From: HR10 sp964615335
GTDB lineage: Bacteria > Acidobacteriota > Blastocatellia > HR10
NCBI GenBank assembly: GCA_964615335.1
Contig: CAZTMT010000003.1
Coordinates: 124,001 to 188,000 of the forward strand
Direction of reading: 5' to 3'
DNA length: 64,000 bases
In this document: positions 17,681 to 25,816 of the stretch, one piece after another
Layout of the letters: each line of letters begins with the position of its first letter
Numbering within the stretch: position 1 is the stretch's first letter
Program-made: the position numbers and the translations under genes
The notes under the pieces: model-generated
What the model was told of the DNA's origin: nothing
Database searches by the model: none
The model's input: only the letters and a program-made list of their open reading frames with translations

Positions 17681-20600
17681 ATGACGAGAACACCTTCATC
17701 GGAAAGACTCCTGGACTTCGTCCATCGCCTGCGTCGGCGATGGCTTTGGGGATACCTTCTTCGGCGGGCCGCCTATGGGGCGGTCGGAATCCTGGGGTGG
17801 ATTCTTCTCACCGGGATCGTCGCCGCGCGCACGCCGTTGACGCCTGAAGTCCTGGTGGGGCTTCGCGCGAGCACGGCTTTGGTCGCGCTGCTTGTCGTGT
17901 ACGCACTCCTGCTGCGACCGCTGCGCCGCCTCCCCGACACAGTGGCCTTTGCGCGCTTCATCGAGGAGAGAGAGCCGCGTTTGGAAGACCGCCTGGTGAC
18001 GGCTGTTGAGATCCTGTGCCGCGCGCATCCGGTCCATGCGGCGGCGCCCGCGGGCCTTTCGGGAGAACGAGAGGTCGTTTCGGACCGATCCCCGGCATCG
18101 TCCTTCTCTCCGGCGCTCATCTCCCGCTTGATCGCCGACACGCTCGCGCACTGCGATGCCGTGAGCCAGGAGCAGATCCTCCCGGCGCGCCGCGTGCGCC
18201 TTCGCGCCTTGGGGGCCGTTCTTCCCTGGATCGCGTTCATCTTGTTGCTCTCCTTCGGTCCGGACTCGCTGCGCTCGGGTCTGCGCCGGCTCTACCTGCC
18301 CTGGACGATCGCGTCCCCTCCCGCCTTCGCGATCGATGTGAAGCCAGGCCATGTGCGCATTCCGCGCGGATTGGATCAGGCGGTGACAGCCACTTTGCAT
18401 AACTTCGAGGCGGAGTCCGCGCGCATCCTCTTTCGTCACGAGGGGGAGACGGATTGGCGGGAACAGGCGATGGAATCCTCGGGGCCGCGGTCGTTCCGCT
18501 TCCTCTTCCTCAATGTCCAGCGCTCGCTTGAATACTCGGTCGTGGCCCGCTCCGTTCGCTCGCCCGTCTTTCGGATCGAGGTCGTGGAGTGGCCGCGCGT
18601 CAGTCGGCTGGAGATCCTCTACACCTATCCGGCCTATACGGGGCAACCTCCGCGGAGAGTGGAACAAGGGGGAGATATCGCCGCCGTGAAAGGAACGCGC
18701 GTCCGGGTGACCGCTCATCTCACCGCACAGGTGCGCGAAGCACATCTGGTCCTGCAGGATGGTTCCTCGCTCGCGATGACCCCGCAGGGGGACGTGAGCT
18801 TCACGGTGGATTTCCCCATCCTGAAAAATACCCGATACCACATTCGCGTCCGGCCGCTTGCGGGAGAGAGTTACGTCGCCTCGCCCGAGTATGAGATCGC
18901 GGCTCTGGAGGACGCCCCTCCGACGCTCACCGTGCAGAAACCCGGACGAGATCTGAAAGTGACGGCCATCGAGGAGGTTTTCACCGAAGCGCGCGCCGAG
19001 GACGACTATGGCGTCGCGCTCCTGGAACTCCACTATTCGATCAATGGAGGGCCTGAGCAGAAGAGAACGCTCGCGAGCGCACGAGGCGCTTTCCCGCGCG
19101 CTGTCACGGGATCGTACACGTTCTTCCTCGAAGAGCTGAATCTGCAGCCCGGCGATGTCATCAGCTACTACGTCCGGGCGCGCGATAACAATACGGTGAC
19201 CGGTCCCGGGGAGACGACGAGCGACATCTACTTCCTCGAAGTCCGCCCCTTCGATCGGCGGTTCCGTCAGGCGCAGCAAGCTCCGACGGGCCAGGGGGCC
19301 GGAGAGAACGAGAGCGCCTTCGTCGAGCGGCAGAAGGAGATCATCGCGGCGACCTGGCGCGTCCTTCGAGAGAAGGAGCGCGTCTCGGATGAGGAGTTTC
19401 GGAAGAACGTCAATACGCTCGAGCTGGCTCAAGCGAAGTTGCGCGAGGATGTCCAAACAGTCGTGGATCGCATTCGGCGCCGATTGGGAGAGGACCTGGA
19501 AGAGATGGGGGACTTCGGGAAGCTCGCCGAAGCTCTGAGCGGGGCTGTTCGGGAGATGAACGAGGCGGTGCGCGAGCTGCGCGCGCGCCGTCTGAAGGAG
19601 GCGCTGCCGTTTGAACAGCGGGCTTATCAGCAGCTTCTGCGCGCCGATTCCCTGTTTCGGGAGGTTCAGGTCGCCTTCGCCGATCGCGCCGACGGCGGGG
19701 GGAATGCGCGCGCTCAGGATCTGGCCGATCTCTTCGAGCTGGAACTGGATAAGATGAAGAACCAGTACGAGACCATCCAACGCGATCGAGGCCAGAGGCG
19801 CGATCGGGATATGGAGGAGCTGGAGCGCAGGCTGCGCGAGCTGGCCCAGCGGCAGCAGCAGCTTCTGGAGCAAAGCCTGCGGCGCGAAGCCGCCAGGACC
19901 GGGAACCGATCAGCCGACGAGGGGCGTCTTGTCGAAGAAGCGCGCGAGCTGGCTCGACAACTCGAGCGCCTGACGCGAGAGCGACGAGAAGCCCGTCTGG
20001 ATCAGGTCCGACAGCAGCTCGAGCGGGCTGCTCAGGAGATGCAACGCGCGCGCGGCGCTCAGAGCGAGAGCGAAGCCGCCGCTCATCGGCTCCAGGCCCT
20101 GGAGCATCTGCAGGCCGCACGACACCAGCTTCAGTCCGCGCAGCGCGGACGTCTGGCCGAAGAGATCCAGCAATTGCGCGATCGCGCTCAGCAAGCGCAT
20201 CAGCGTCAAGAGCGTATCGCCCGCGATGTCGAGCGCCTCGCGCGCCAGGCCGGGCGAACTCCTTCCCCAGCGGAATCGGAAATGCTTCGCGAGCGAAAAA
20301 CGGCTCTGGCTCAGGAGATCACCCGCCTGCAGCGGGGGATTGAAGAGGCCGCCCAACGAGCGCGTCAGGAGAACGACAGGACGACGACATCACGCCTTTC
20401 GGCCGCCGCCGACGCCCTCCGACGTCAGCGCCTGCCCGAGCAGATCCAGCAGGGGAATCGGTTGCTTGAAGAGCGCGCGCTCGAGCAAGCCGCTGCGCAA
20501 GAGCGCACCATCGAACGCGCCCTGGCCGATCTCGCTCGCCGTTTGAACGAAGCCGCCCAGAGCGCGGGATCGCGCTCTCCGAACGATCGCTTGGCCGAGG

Positions 20601-21250
20601 CTCTGGAGCGCGCGCGTCGGCTGGCTGAGAATCTCGAATCGCTCCGCGAGAGACTCTCCGCACAGAGAAGCCCAGCGCGCGCTTCCCGTGAGAGATCGCC
20701 GTCAGAAGGCTCTCAGCCGAGATCCGGACAAGAGCGCTCTCAAGCCGGGGAACGCGCGGCTCAGACTTCTCCATCGGGCCGCCCGCGCACGGATGAGGCC
20801 AGGACAAATCCTCTGGGAAGTCGCGGTCCGGCTCGCGATTCTACAGCCGACGCGACGGCCTTCGGACAGCCTGCGGGACGACCCGGTCGCGATCTCGGAG
20901 AAGCCCTGCGGCAACTCCGGCGTGAACTCCAGGAGCGCGTGCGGGAAGCCGAAGAATTGCGCCAGAGTCTGGCTCCTCTGCGCGATCTTGTGGACGATGC
21001 CAGCCGTCTGATCGCTGAGTTGCGCCGGCTGAGCGAAGCGCGCCTGTTCGACGATCCGGAGGAGATAGAGCGGCTGAAGCGCCAGGTGCTCGACCCCCTC
21101 CGACGATTGGAATGGGAGCTGGCTCGCCGACAGCAGGAGCAAATGAACGCCGATCGGTTGCGGCTGGCCGAGGAGACGGCCGTGCCTCCTCAATATCGGC
21201 GCCTGGTCGAGGAGTATTACCGGCGCCTGGCCCGCCGCCCTAATCCCTGA
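17681..21250 (+). CDS. DUF4175-like giant coiled-coil membrane protein
   Basis: About 1,189 residues from ATG 17681 (GAGGAGG nine bases ahead); the open frame upstream is shadow. Three hydrophobic helices lie in the first ~200 residues, then beta-sandwich domains (~210-520; DDYGVALLELHYSING), then ~650 residues dominated by Gln/Arg/Glu heptad-like coiled coil, with a Ser/Pro/Arg linker near 1,000. It is the last and largest gene of the operon. DUF4175-type proteins are common partners of MoxR/VWA sets; the coiled coil could span the periplasm. No enzymatic motif is seen. Confidence 0.8.
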   Translation: MTRTPSSERLLDFVHRLRRRWLWGYLLRRAAYGAVGILGWILLTGIVAARTPLTPEVLVGLRASTALVALLVVYALLLRPLRRLPDTVAFARFIEEREPRLEDRLVTAVEILCRAHPVHAAAPAGLSGEREVVSDRSPASSFSPALISRLIADTLAHCDAVSQEQILPARRVRLRALGAVLPWIAFILLLSFGPDSLRSGLRRLYLPWTIASPPAFAIDVKPGHVRIPRGLDQAVTATLHNFEAESARILFRHEGETDWREQAMESSGPRSFRFLFLNVQRSLEYSVVARSVRSPVFRIEVVEWPRVSRLEILYTYPAYTGQPPRRVEQGGDIAAVKGTRVRVTAHLTAQVREAHLVLQDGSSLAMTPQGDVSFTVDFPILKNTRYHIRVRPLAGESYVASPEYEIAALEDAPPTLTVQKPGRDLKVTAIEEVFTEARAEDDYGVALLELHYSINGGPEQKRTLASARGAFPRAVTGSYTFFLEELNLQPGDVISYYVRARDNNTVTGPGETTSDIYFLEVRPFDRRFRQAQQAPTGQGAGENESAFVERQKEIIAATWRVLREKERVSDEEFRKNVNTLELAQAKLREDVQTVVDRIRRRLGEDLEEMGDFGKLAEALSGAVREMNEAVRELRARRLKEALPFEQRAYQQLLRADSLFREVQVAFADRADGGGNARAQDLADLFELELDKMKNQYETIQRDRGQRRDRDMEELERRLRELAQRQQQLLEQSLRREAARTGNRSADEGRLVEEARELARQLERLTRERREARLDQVRQQLERAAQEMQRARGAQSESEAAAHRLQALEHLQAARHQLQSAQRGRLAEEIQQLRDRAQQAHQRQERIARDVERLARQAGRTPSPAESEMLRERKTALAQEITRLQRGIEEAAQRARQENDRTTTSRLSAAADALRRQRLPEQIQQGNRLLEERALEQAAAQERTIERALADLARRLNEAAQSAGSRSPNDRLAEALERARRLAENLESLRERLSAQRSPARASRERSPSEGSQPRSGQERSQAGERAAQTSPSGRPRTDEARTNPLGSRGPARDSTADATAFGQPAGRPGRDLGEALRQLRRELQERVREAEELRQSLAPLRDLVDDASRLIAELRRLSEARLFDDPEEIERLKRQVLDPLRRLEWELARRQQEQMNADRLRLAEETAVPPQYRRLVEEYYRRLARRPNP

Positions 21251-21293
21251 AACTTCAGCTTCGAGCGGTCGCCACGGGGAGATAAAAATCAGC

Positions 21294-21704
21294 TCAACTT
21301 GGCGGCACCTGCTGCCCTACGAGGTTCTTCAGCTCGTTGCGCAGCCGCTCGATCTCGCGAATCTTCTCCTCAATACGCTCGAACAAACCGGCTTGTGCCT
21401 TGATCCCCTCGCTGATCAAAAAGGCCGCGCTCTCGGAGCGGCTCTTGAAAATCCCCGCTTCAACCAGCTCGTCAATGCGCCGCAGCGACTCCCGATTGAC
21501 CCGCACCATCAGCGGGAAATCTCGGCCCTGAAGCGCCTTCTCGATCGCCCGGGCAATGGAGTCGGGAATCCGCTGCGCGAACTCCTTCACCGAGGAGGCC
21601 AAATCCTCCAAAGGGTCGGGACGCTCGCGCCCTTCCTCGGCCTTTTTCTCAAGCGGTTTCTCAAGCTGCTTGCTCTCGACTGTAATTTCCGGCTCTCCGA
21701 TCAT
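21294..21704 (-). CDS. Ribbon-helix-helix-like regulator with charged N-terminal tail
   Basis: 136 residues from ATG 21704, which has AGAGGAAG just ahead; an in-frame ATG at 21731 adds nine residues and would be almost leaderless from the promoter described next. The acidic/lysine-rich first half is followed by a beta strand-helix-helix pattern (MVRVNRESLRRIDELVEAG ... SRSESAAFLISEG) typical of MetJ/Arc-type DNA-binding proteins, then a C-terminal amphipathic helix suitable for oligomerisation. Targets are unknown. It stands alone, converging with the 14-kb operon. Confidence 0.65.
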   Translation of the reverse strand: MIGEPEITVESKQLEKPLEKKAEEGRERPDPLEDLASSVKEFAQRIPDSIARAIEKALQGRDFPLMVRVNRESLRRIDELVEAGIFKSRSESAAFLISEGIKAQAGLFERIEEKIREIERLRNELKNLVGQQVPPS

Positions 21705-21742
21705 ATCTTCCTCTGAATCGCGTAATCTCATTGCGGTGTTTC

Positions 21743-21772
21743 AGTATATCATAGGGAGCGGGAGAAGAGCAA
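21743..21772 (-). promoter_or_regulatory. Extended -10 promoter of the RHH-like gene
   Basis: On the minus strand TG-A-TATACT (-10 at 21748-21743) with TTGCTC 18 bases upstream (21772-21767). Initiation would fall near 21736, giving a leader of about 32 bases to ATG 21704. Confidence 0.55.
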
Positions 21773-21824
21773 TAGGGCGCGCGCGCATTAGTGAGAGTTG
21801 GCGTGTTGGGGTAAATCGAGGGCT

Positions 21825-21989
21825 TCAGGAGAAGGGGTACATGATCCAGCCCAGGGCCAAAGCGACGCCCAGGAAGGCGAGGAAGGCTTTCACAGCGTAG
21901 AGGAACTGTTCTCGTGGATCTTCTTTGGTCACGATGGCGAAGACTGTGGAGACGCAAAGAGCGAACAGAGTCATGGCGAGCAGGTGCAT
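21825..21989 (-). CDS. 54-residue membrane miniprotein downstream of DUF6677
   Basis: A minus-strand frame that starts with ATG 21989 immediately after the DUF6677 stop (no gap) and ends at TGA 21825. It has two hydrophobic segments (residues 2-20 and ~32-50) joined by a charged loop TKEDPREQF. Two predicted helices, codon use like the surroundings and the zero-base junction support a real, translationally coupled gene. Function unknown. Confidence 0.6.
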   Translation of the reverse strand: MHLLAMTLFALCVSTVFAIVTKEDPREQFLYAVKAFLAFLGVALALGWIMYPFS

Positions 21990-22664
21990 TTATTTCTTCC
22001 TCCCGGCGGCGATATCGAAGGCGTCCAGGATGACCAGGTAGTTCAGGAGGCCGGCCACGAGCAAGAAGGCGTTTCCGTATTCGTAGGTGGGCAGCTCGGG
22101 ATTGGCTTCAAATCCGGCTCGCAGAAAAGCGCACAGAGCGTAGACGCCTCCCAGGCCGGCGTTCGCCACAAGGGGGAAGAGGGAGAGAGGCTCTTCGGGG
22201 TTGAAGGAGTAGAATCGTCCTCCGAAGAGGAAGAGGCCGGCGGCGAACATTCCCATGATGGCCAGAAAGAGGAGCAGGGCGCGAACCCAGCGGCCCATGA
22301 CGGCATGTCCGGCTCCCGGGATGAGGAGCGCCGCCACACACGCCAGAAGGGTTCGGAGCCCAAGCGGTGCTGTCCATATCTTTGGCTCGACTTCGGAAAG
22401 AGGGAGAGCGGGAGGATCGCATTCCGTCATTTCGGAAGAGGGCATGGGGATGGTCATCCTCTCAGGATCTGAGCCGGAACGATATCGGCCCTCTGCGGGA
22501 GGAGTCTCAGGCGTTGGAATTTCTGTGGCTTCGGAATACAGAGAAGGTCTTGTCGGGTTTGAGGAGACATCCCGTTGTGAGGCGCCCCACAGAGACTCTG
22601 AATTTGTGGGGATTTCGTGTGGCGTTCTCGGTGCGTCTCCCATCTGATTGAGTTTCGCGCTCAC
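21990..22664 (-). CDS. DUF6677 family membrane protein
   Basis: 224 residues from a GTG at 22664 with GGGAG nine bases upstream. The first ~90 residues are Pro/Ser/Thr-rich and probably disordered; four hydrophobic helices follow, with the recognisable LLIPGAGHAVMGRW element seen in TM2-like/DUF6677 proteins. I recognise the family only by this pattern; its role is unknown. Cotranscribed with the miniprotein that follows. Internal ATGs near residue 70 are possible starts. Confidence 0.7.
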   Translation of the reverse strand: MSAKLNQMGDAPRTPHEIPTNSESLWGASQRDVSSNPTRPSLYSEATEIPTPETPPAEGRYRSGSDPERMTIPMPSSEMTECDPPALPLSEVEPKIWTAPLGLRTLLACVAALLIPGAGHAVMGRWVRALLLFLAIMGMFAAGLFLFGGRFYSFNPEEPLSLFPLVANAGLGGVYALCAFLRAGFEANPELPTYEYGNAFLLVAGLLNYLVILDAFDIAAGRKK

Positions 22665-22893
22665 CGGTCTCAGCTCCCTGACTCGAAGGAGGGATTTTAC
22701 GCGTTCGTTTCCGAGCCTGTCAAGATGAGGCCCTTGGGGTGCCAGCAGATCATGACCGGGGAAGCTGATTCTTTGGAAGCCGAAAAACTGCTCTGGCTGC
22801 GCAAGGTCTTGTTTAGTCTCGTCTCATGTTTCTCTACGGGAGGTGGGGATGCGGATGAGCAATAGGAGATCGTCGAACCTCTTTCCTCTCTCG

Positions 22894-22982
22894 GCGCTGG
22901 GTGCCGCGCATCTTTTCGTATGTCTTCGCCGAGTGCGGGCAGGGACGGGCTGGCCGACGCGCGCGTACCATGCGCGTCCCAT
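22894..22982. repeat. Imperfect direct repeat, copy A
   Basis: 89 bases that align with copy B at 23835-23930, with shared blocks such as TCGTATGTCTTC and GGCCGACGCGCGCGTAC and a net 7-base gap. The 3' part can fold (GCGC-GTACCAT-GCGC). With copy B it brackets the fused MNT-HEPN gene. Confidence 0.75.
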
Positions 22983-23022
22983 ATATCTTGGCTGCCGCTT
23001 GGGTCTCGTGACGGGAGGCTCG

Positions 23023-23052
23023 TTGACAGGGGCGATGGCTATCTGATAGGCT
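23023..23052 (+). promoter_or_regulatory. Promoter of the MNT-HEPN gene
   Basis: TTGACA (23023-23028), 18-base spacer, TAGGCT (23047-23052) inside GATAGGCTGA. Transcription would begin within a few bases of ATG 23063, and no Shine-Dalgarno is seen, so a leaderless mRNA is likely. Confidence 0.5.
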
Positions 23053-23062
23053 GAATCCAGCC

Positions 23063-23809
23063 ATGCTCTCCGATGAGAAATACAAGGCGGCCTTGAACGC
23101 GTTCACCGCACGATTGCTGGCAGGCCCCTTCCGTGATCGGATCATGAAGATCATCCTCTTTGGCAGTCATGCTAAGGGCGCGGCTCGCCCGGAGAGCGAT
23201 CTCGATATTCTGATTGTGACCAACAACGGGGACGAGCTGTCCGACTTCATCGCCGATCTGGCCTTGGAGATCCAGATGGAATACCGGGTCGGTCTGGAAC
23301 CGGTGACCGTCGGTCTGGATGAGCTGTTCCCCGTGTGCTCTTATTTTCTGGCCAACGTGATGCGCTATGGGCAGGAGGTCTATGCTGTGCCGCATGAAAC
23401 GTTGAAGGAAGAGGAGCGGAAGAACCTGCTCAAGCTGGCTGAGGAATATCTCGCGGGTGCGGAGCAAGCGGCAGAGAATGGGTATTGGCGATTGGCTGTG
23501 GATGCTGCGTACAATGCCGCTGAGCTGGCGGTCAAGTCTCTCGTTCTCAAACTCGACGACGATCTTCCGGGCTCTCACGGGGGCTTGGTGGGCCGATTCG
23601 GCGAGCTGTACATCAAGACGGGAATCTATGAGAAGGCCCTGGGTCGCCAGCTCAATCACGCTTTGGAGAGGCGCAATCAAGCCAGATATCGGTATCAGGC
23701 TGTCATCAAGCGAGACGATGCCCAAGCCGTCATAGAGCTGGCCCGAACCCTCAAAGAGCTGGCGGAGCGGGAGCTTCTGACCCCGGGGAATCCCCGAAGG
23801 ACACCGTGA
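23063..23809 (+). CDS. Fused MNT-HEPN protein (nucleotidyltransferase antitoxin plus HEPN domain)
   Basis: 248 residues. The N-terminal minimal nucleotidyltransferase has FGSHAKG (33-39) and the metal-binding D46-x-D48 of SDLDI. The C-terminal half (about 118-248) is a helical HEPN domain ending in RNQARYRY, matching the R-x4-H-x-Y motif except that the RNase histidine is Tyr; the last Tyr is where MNT proteins attach AMP in two-gene systems. Normally these are separate genes; here one chain carries both. Bracketed by a direct repeat. Either a self-neutralised toxin-antitoxin module or a derived enzyme. Confidence 0.82.
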   Translation: MLSDEKYKAALNAFTARLLAGPFRDRIMKIILFGSHAKGAARPESDLDILIVTNNGDELSDFIADLALEIQMEYRVGLEPVTVGLDELFPVCSYFLANVMRYGQEVYAVPHETLKEEERKNLLKLAEEYLAGAEQAAENGYWRLAVDAAYNAAELAVKSLVLKLDDDLPGSHGGLVGRFGELYIKTGIYEKALGRQLNHALERRNQARYRYQAVIKRDDAQAVIELARTLKELAERELLTPGNPRRTP

Positions 23810-23834
23810 CGGACAGCCGCTCAGTCCGCTTCTG

Positions 23835-23930
23835 GCGCAGGGTATCGCGAATCTCCTCGTATGTCTTCCCCTGGCGCCGGGCGCGGGCGAGGGCGGGCCG
23901 GCCGACGCGCGCGTACGGTGCGCGCCCCAT
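23835..23930. repeat. Imperfect direct repeat, copy B
   Basis: 96 bases, the partner of copy A. The 3' part folds as GCGCGC-GTACGGT-GCGCGC. Its minus strand lies in an open 59-codon frame (23930-23751) beginning ATGGGGCGCGC and containing GKTYEEIRDTL, which in copy A is frameshifted. I do not call it a gene because it overlaps the MNT-HEPN end and no conserved family is recognised. Confidence 0.75.
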
Positions 23931-24011
23931 GCGCTTGAGTGTGAAGGCGGGCCGGGGGTGGGATAAAATAGCAGGGCGGTGCATCACAATAGGGAGCAAG
24001 AGGTTCGGGAT

Positions 24012-25373
24012 ATGGACTATAAGGAGAACATCCTGCAACTGATCGGGCGGACGCCTCTGGTGAAGCTCAATAAAGTGACCCGGGGGATCGAAGCGACCGT
24101 GCTGGCCAAGCTCGAATCCATGAATCCCGGCGGCAGCGTGAAGGATCGCATTGGGATCGCCATGATCGAGCGCGCGGAGCGAGAAGGCCGATTGAAGCCG
24201 GGCGGGATCATCGTCGAGCCGACAAGCGGGAACACGGGGATCGGATTGGCGTTGGCCTGCGCCGTGAAGGGATACAAGGCCATCTTCGTGATGACCGATA
24301 AGGCGAGCCAAGAGAAGGTGCGGTACCTGAAGGCTCTGGGCGCCGATGTCGTCATCGTGCCGGTCACAGCCAAGCCCGATTCGCCCGACCATTATGTGAA
24401 TACGGCCAAGCGGATCGCGCGCGAGACTCCGGGCGCCATCATGCTCAATCAGTACGAGAACCCGGCGAATCCCGAAGCGCACTATCTCACGACGGGGCCG
24501 GAGATCTGGGAGCAGACCGAGGGGCGTATCACGCATTTTGTGGCAGGCATCGGGACTGGGGGAACCATCAGCGGTGTCGGACGCTACCTCAAGGAGCGGA
24601 ACCCGAAGATCAAGGTCATCGGAGCGGATCCCTACGGATCGGTCTTCAAGGCATACAAGGAGACGGGCCAGCTCCTGGAGGCCACGCCTTATCTGGTCGA
24701 GGGGATCGGCCAGGAGACGATCCCGGCCAACGTGCATATGAAGTACATTGACGAGATCATCAACGTCACCGATCGCGATTCGTTCAACATGGCCCGCCGG
24801 CTGGCGCGCGAGGAGGGGATCTTCGCCGGAGGAAGCACGGGGACGATCGCCTATGCAGCCCTCAAAGTCGCCGAGACCTTGACGCGCGAGCATGTCGTCG
24901 TTTTCATCGTCTGCGATACGGGCGAGCGCTACCTCTCCAAGTTCTACTCGGATGAGTGGATGAAGGAGAAGCGATTGCTCGGTTTTGAGCGCTTGACGCT
25001 CGGCGCGCTGCTTCAGATGAAAGACACGAGCATGGTCCCGCCTCTGGTCTGGGTCGCTCCTGAGGATCGCGTGGCCGAAGCCTTGCACAAGATGAATCAC
25101 TATGGGCTCTCCCAATTGCCCGTGCTCGAACAGGGGCGCTCGGTCGGAAGCGTGCGCGAAGGGCGGCTCATGGCTCGGCTCCTCAAGGCGCGCGATCTGC
25201 TTCAGGCGCCGGTGAGCGAGGTCATGGAAGCCCCTTTCCCAGTCGTCAACGAGAATGTCGAGGTCGAGACGGCGGTGAAGTACCTCAAGCAATCCCCGGC
25301 TATCCTGGTTGAGGAATACGGTCGGATCGTGGGCATTGTGACTCGCTACGATGTGCTGGACCTCCCCTCGTGA
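24012..25373 (+). CDS. cbs: Cystathionine beta-synthase (PLP domain plus CBS pair)
   Basis: 453 residues from ATG 24012 (AGAGG eight bases ahead; a GTG at 23979 would add 11 residues). Fold-type II PLP enzyme with the Schiff-base Lys in NPGGSVKDR, the PTSGNTG loop and the GIGTGGTISG phosphate loop (~residues 1-310), followed by two CBS domains (~335-453). This size and layout match bacterial cystathionine beta-synthases, which condense homocysteine with serine; plain cysteine synthases lack the CBS pair. O-acetylserine-dependent activity cannot be excluded. A -10-like TAAAAT (23964) lies upstream without a good -35. Confidence 0.9.
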   Translation: MDYKENILQLIGRTPLVKLNKVTRGIEATVLAKLESMNPGGSVKDRIGIAMIERAEREGRLKPGGIIVEPTSGNTGIGLALACAVKGYKAIFVMTDKASQEKVRYLKALGADVVIVPVTAKPDSPDHYVNTAKRIARETPGAIMLNQYENPANPEAHYLTTGPEIWEQTEGRITHFVAGIGTGGTISGVGRYLKERNPKIKVIGADPYGSVFKAYKETGQLLEATPYLVEGIGQETIPANVHMKYIDEIINVTDRDSFNMARRLAREEGIFAGGSTGTIAYAALKVAETLTREHVVVFIVCDTGERYLSKFYSDEWMKEKRLLGFERLTLGALLQMKDTSMVPPLVWVAPEDRVAEALHKMNHYGLSQLPVLEQGRSVGSVREGRLMARLLKARDLLQAPVSEVMEAPFPVVNENVEVETAVKYLKQSPAILVEEYGRIVGIVTRYDVLDLPS

Positions 25374-25433
25374 GATTCCTCGGGGAGTGGCGCGGCGTGC
25401 CTCTGAGGGTTCGCCCCTGGGATCAGCCTCTCC

Positions 25434-25463
25434 TTGACAAGGCGGGAGAGATCCCTGTACCCT
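25434..25463 (+). promoter_or_regulatory. Probable rpmE promoter
   Basis: TTGACA (25434-25439), 18-base spacer, TACCCT (25458-25463, 3/6). Leader of about 30 bases to the rpmE GTG. Confidence 0.4.
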
Positions 25464-25500
25464 TCTCTCCTTGGAACACGGAGTGAGGGGGGGAGAGATC

Positions 25501-25722
25501 GTGAAGAAAGGCATTCATCCCGAATACGGAGAGGCGATTGTCACGTGCGCCTGCGGTGAGACGTGGCGCACGCGCTCGACCAAGCGAGAGATTCATCTGG
25601 AGGTCTGCGCGGCGTGCCACCCCTTCTTCACGGGGAAGCAGAAGTACGTTGACAGCGCCGGTCGCGTCGAGCGTTTCCAGCGAAAGTACGGGCAGCGTTC
25701 GGCAGGAGAGAGCAAGGGGTAG
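25501..25722 (+). CDS. rpmE: Ribosomal protein bL31, zinc-binding type
   Basis: 73 residues (KKGIHPEYGEAIVTCACG...). All four zinc ligands are present: C16, C18, C36 and C39, so this is the C+ form of the large-subunit protein L31. GTG 25501 has GGGGGAGAG just ahead; the upstream in-frame start lacks one. No zinc-independent paralogue is present in the window. prfA follows after 94 bases and a large hairpin. Confidence 0.96.
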   Translation: MKKGIHPEYGEAIVTCACGETWRTRSTKREIHLEVCAACHPFFTGKQKYVDSAGRVERFQRKYGQRSAGESKG

Positions 25723-25740
25723 CTGAGCCAGCCTGCGTCG

Positions 25741-25785
25741 AGGCCACAAGACCCGCCCCCTCCAGGGGGCGAGCGCTTGTGGCCT
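25741..25785 (+). terminator. Long two-part hairpin between rpmE and prfA
   Basis: Outer stem AGGCCACAAG (25741-25750) pairs with CTTGTGGCCT (25776-25785); inner stem CGCCCCC (25754-25760) pairs with GGGGGCG (25765-25771) around TCCA. There is no clear T-run after it, so it may be an attenuator or an mRNA-processing/stability structure rather than a simple intrinsic terminator. Confidence 0.55.
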
Positions 25786-25816
25786 TCGATGTTTCTGTGC
25801 GCGGAGGTCCTTTCCG

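Larger units (their letters stand above)
22665..23062. other. 398-bp intergenic region with repeat copy A and the MNT-HEPN promoter
   Basis: Between the divergent DUF6677 and MNT-HEPN genes. It contains repeat copy A (22894-22982) and the promoter at 23023-23052. Short open frames here (for example plus-strand 22617-22865) lack ribosome sites and recognisable motifs, so I call no gene. Confidence 0.6.

Noticed and set aside
17696..19873. Long minus-strand open frame (725 codons) opposite the DUF4175 gene, and many similar antisense frames elsewhere
   Set aside because: High GC makes long antisense frames common; this one has no ribosome site or recognisable motif, while the plus-strand gene has domains and coupled neighbours.
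23751..23930. 59-codon minus-strand frame within repeat copy B
   Set aside because: It overlaps the 3' end of the MNT-HEPN gene, is frameshifted in the sister copy and matches no family I recognise; treated as repeat, not gene.
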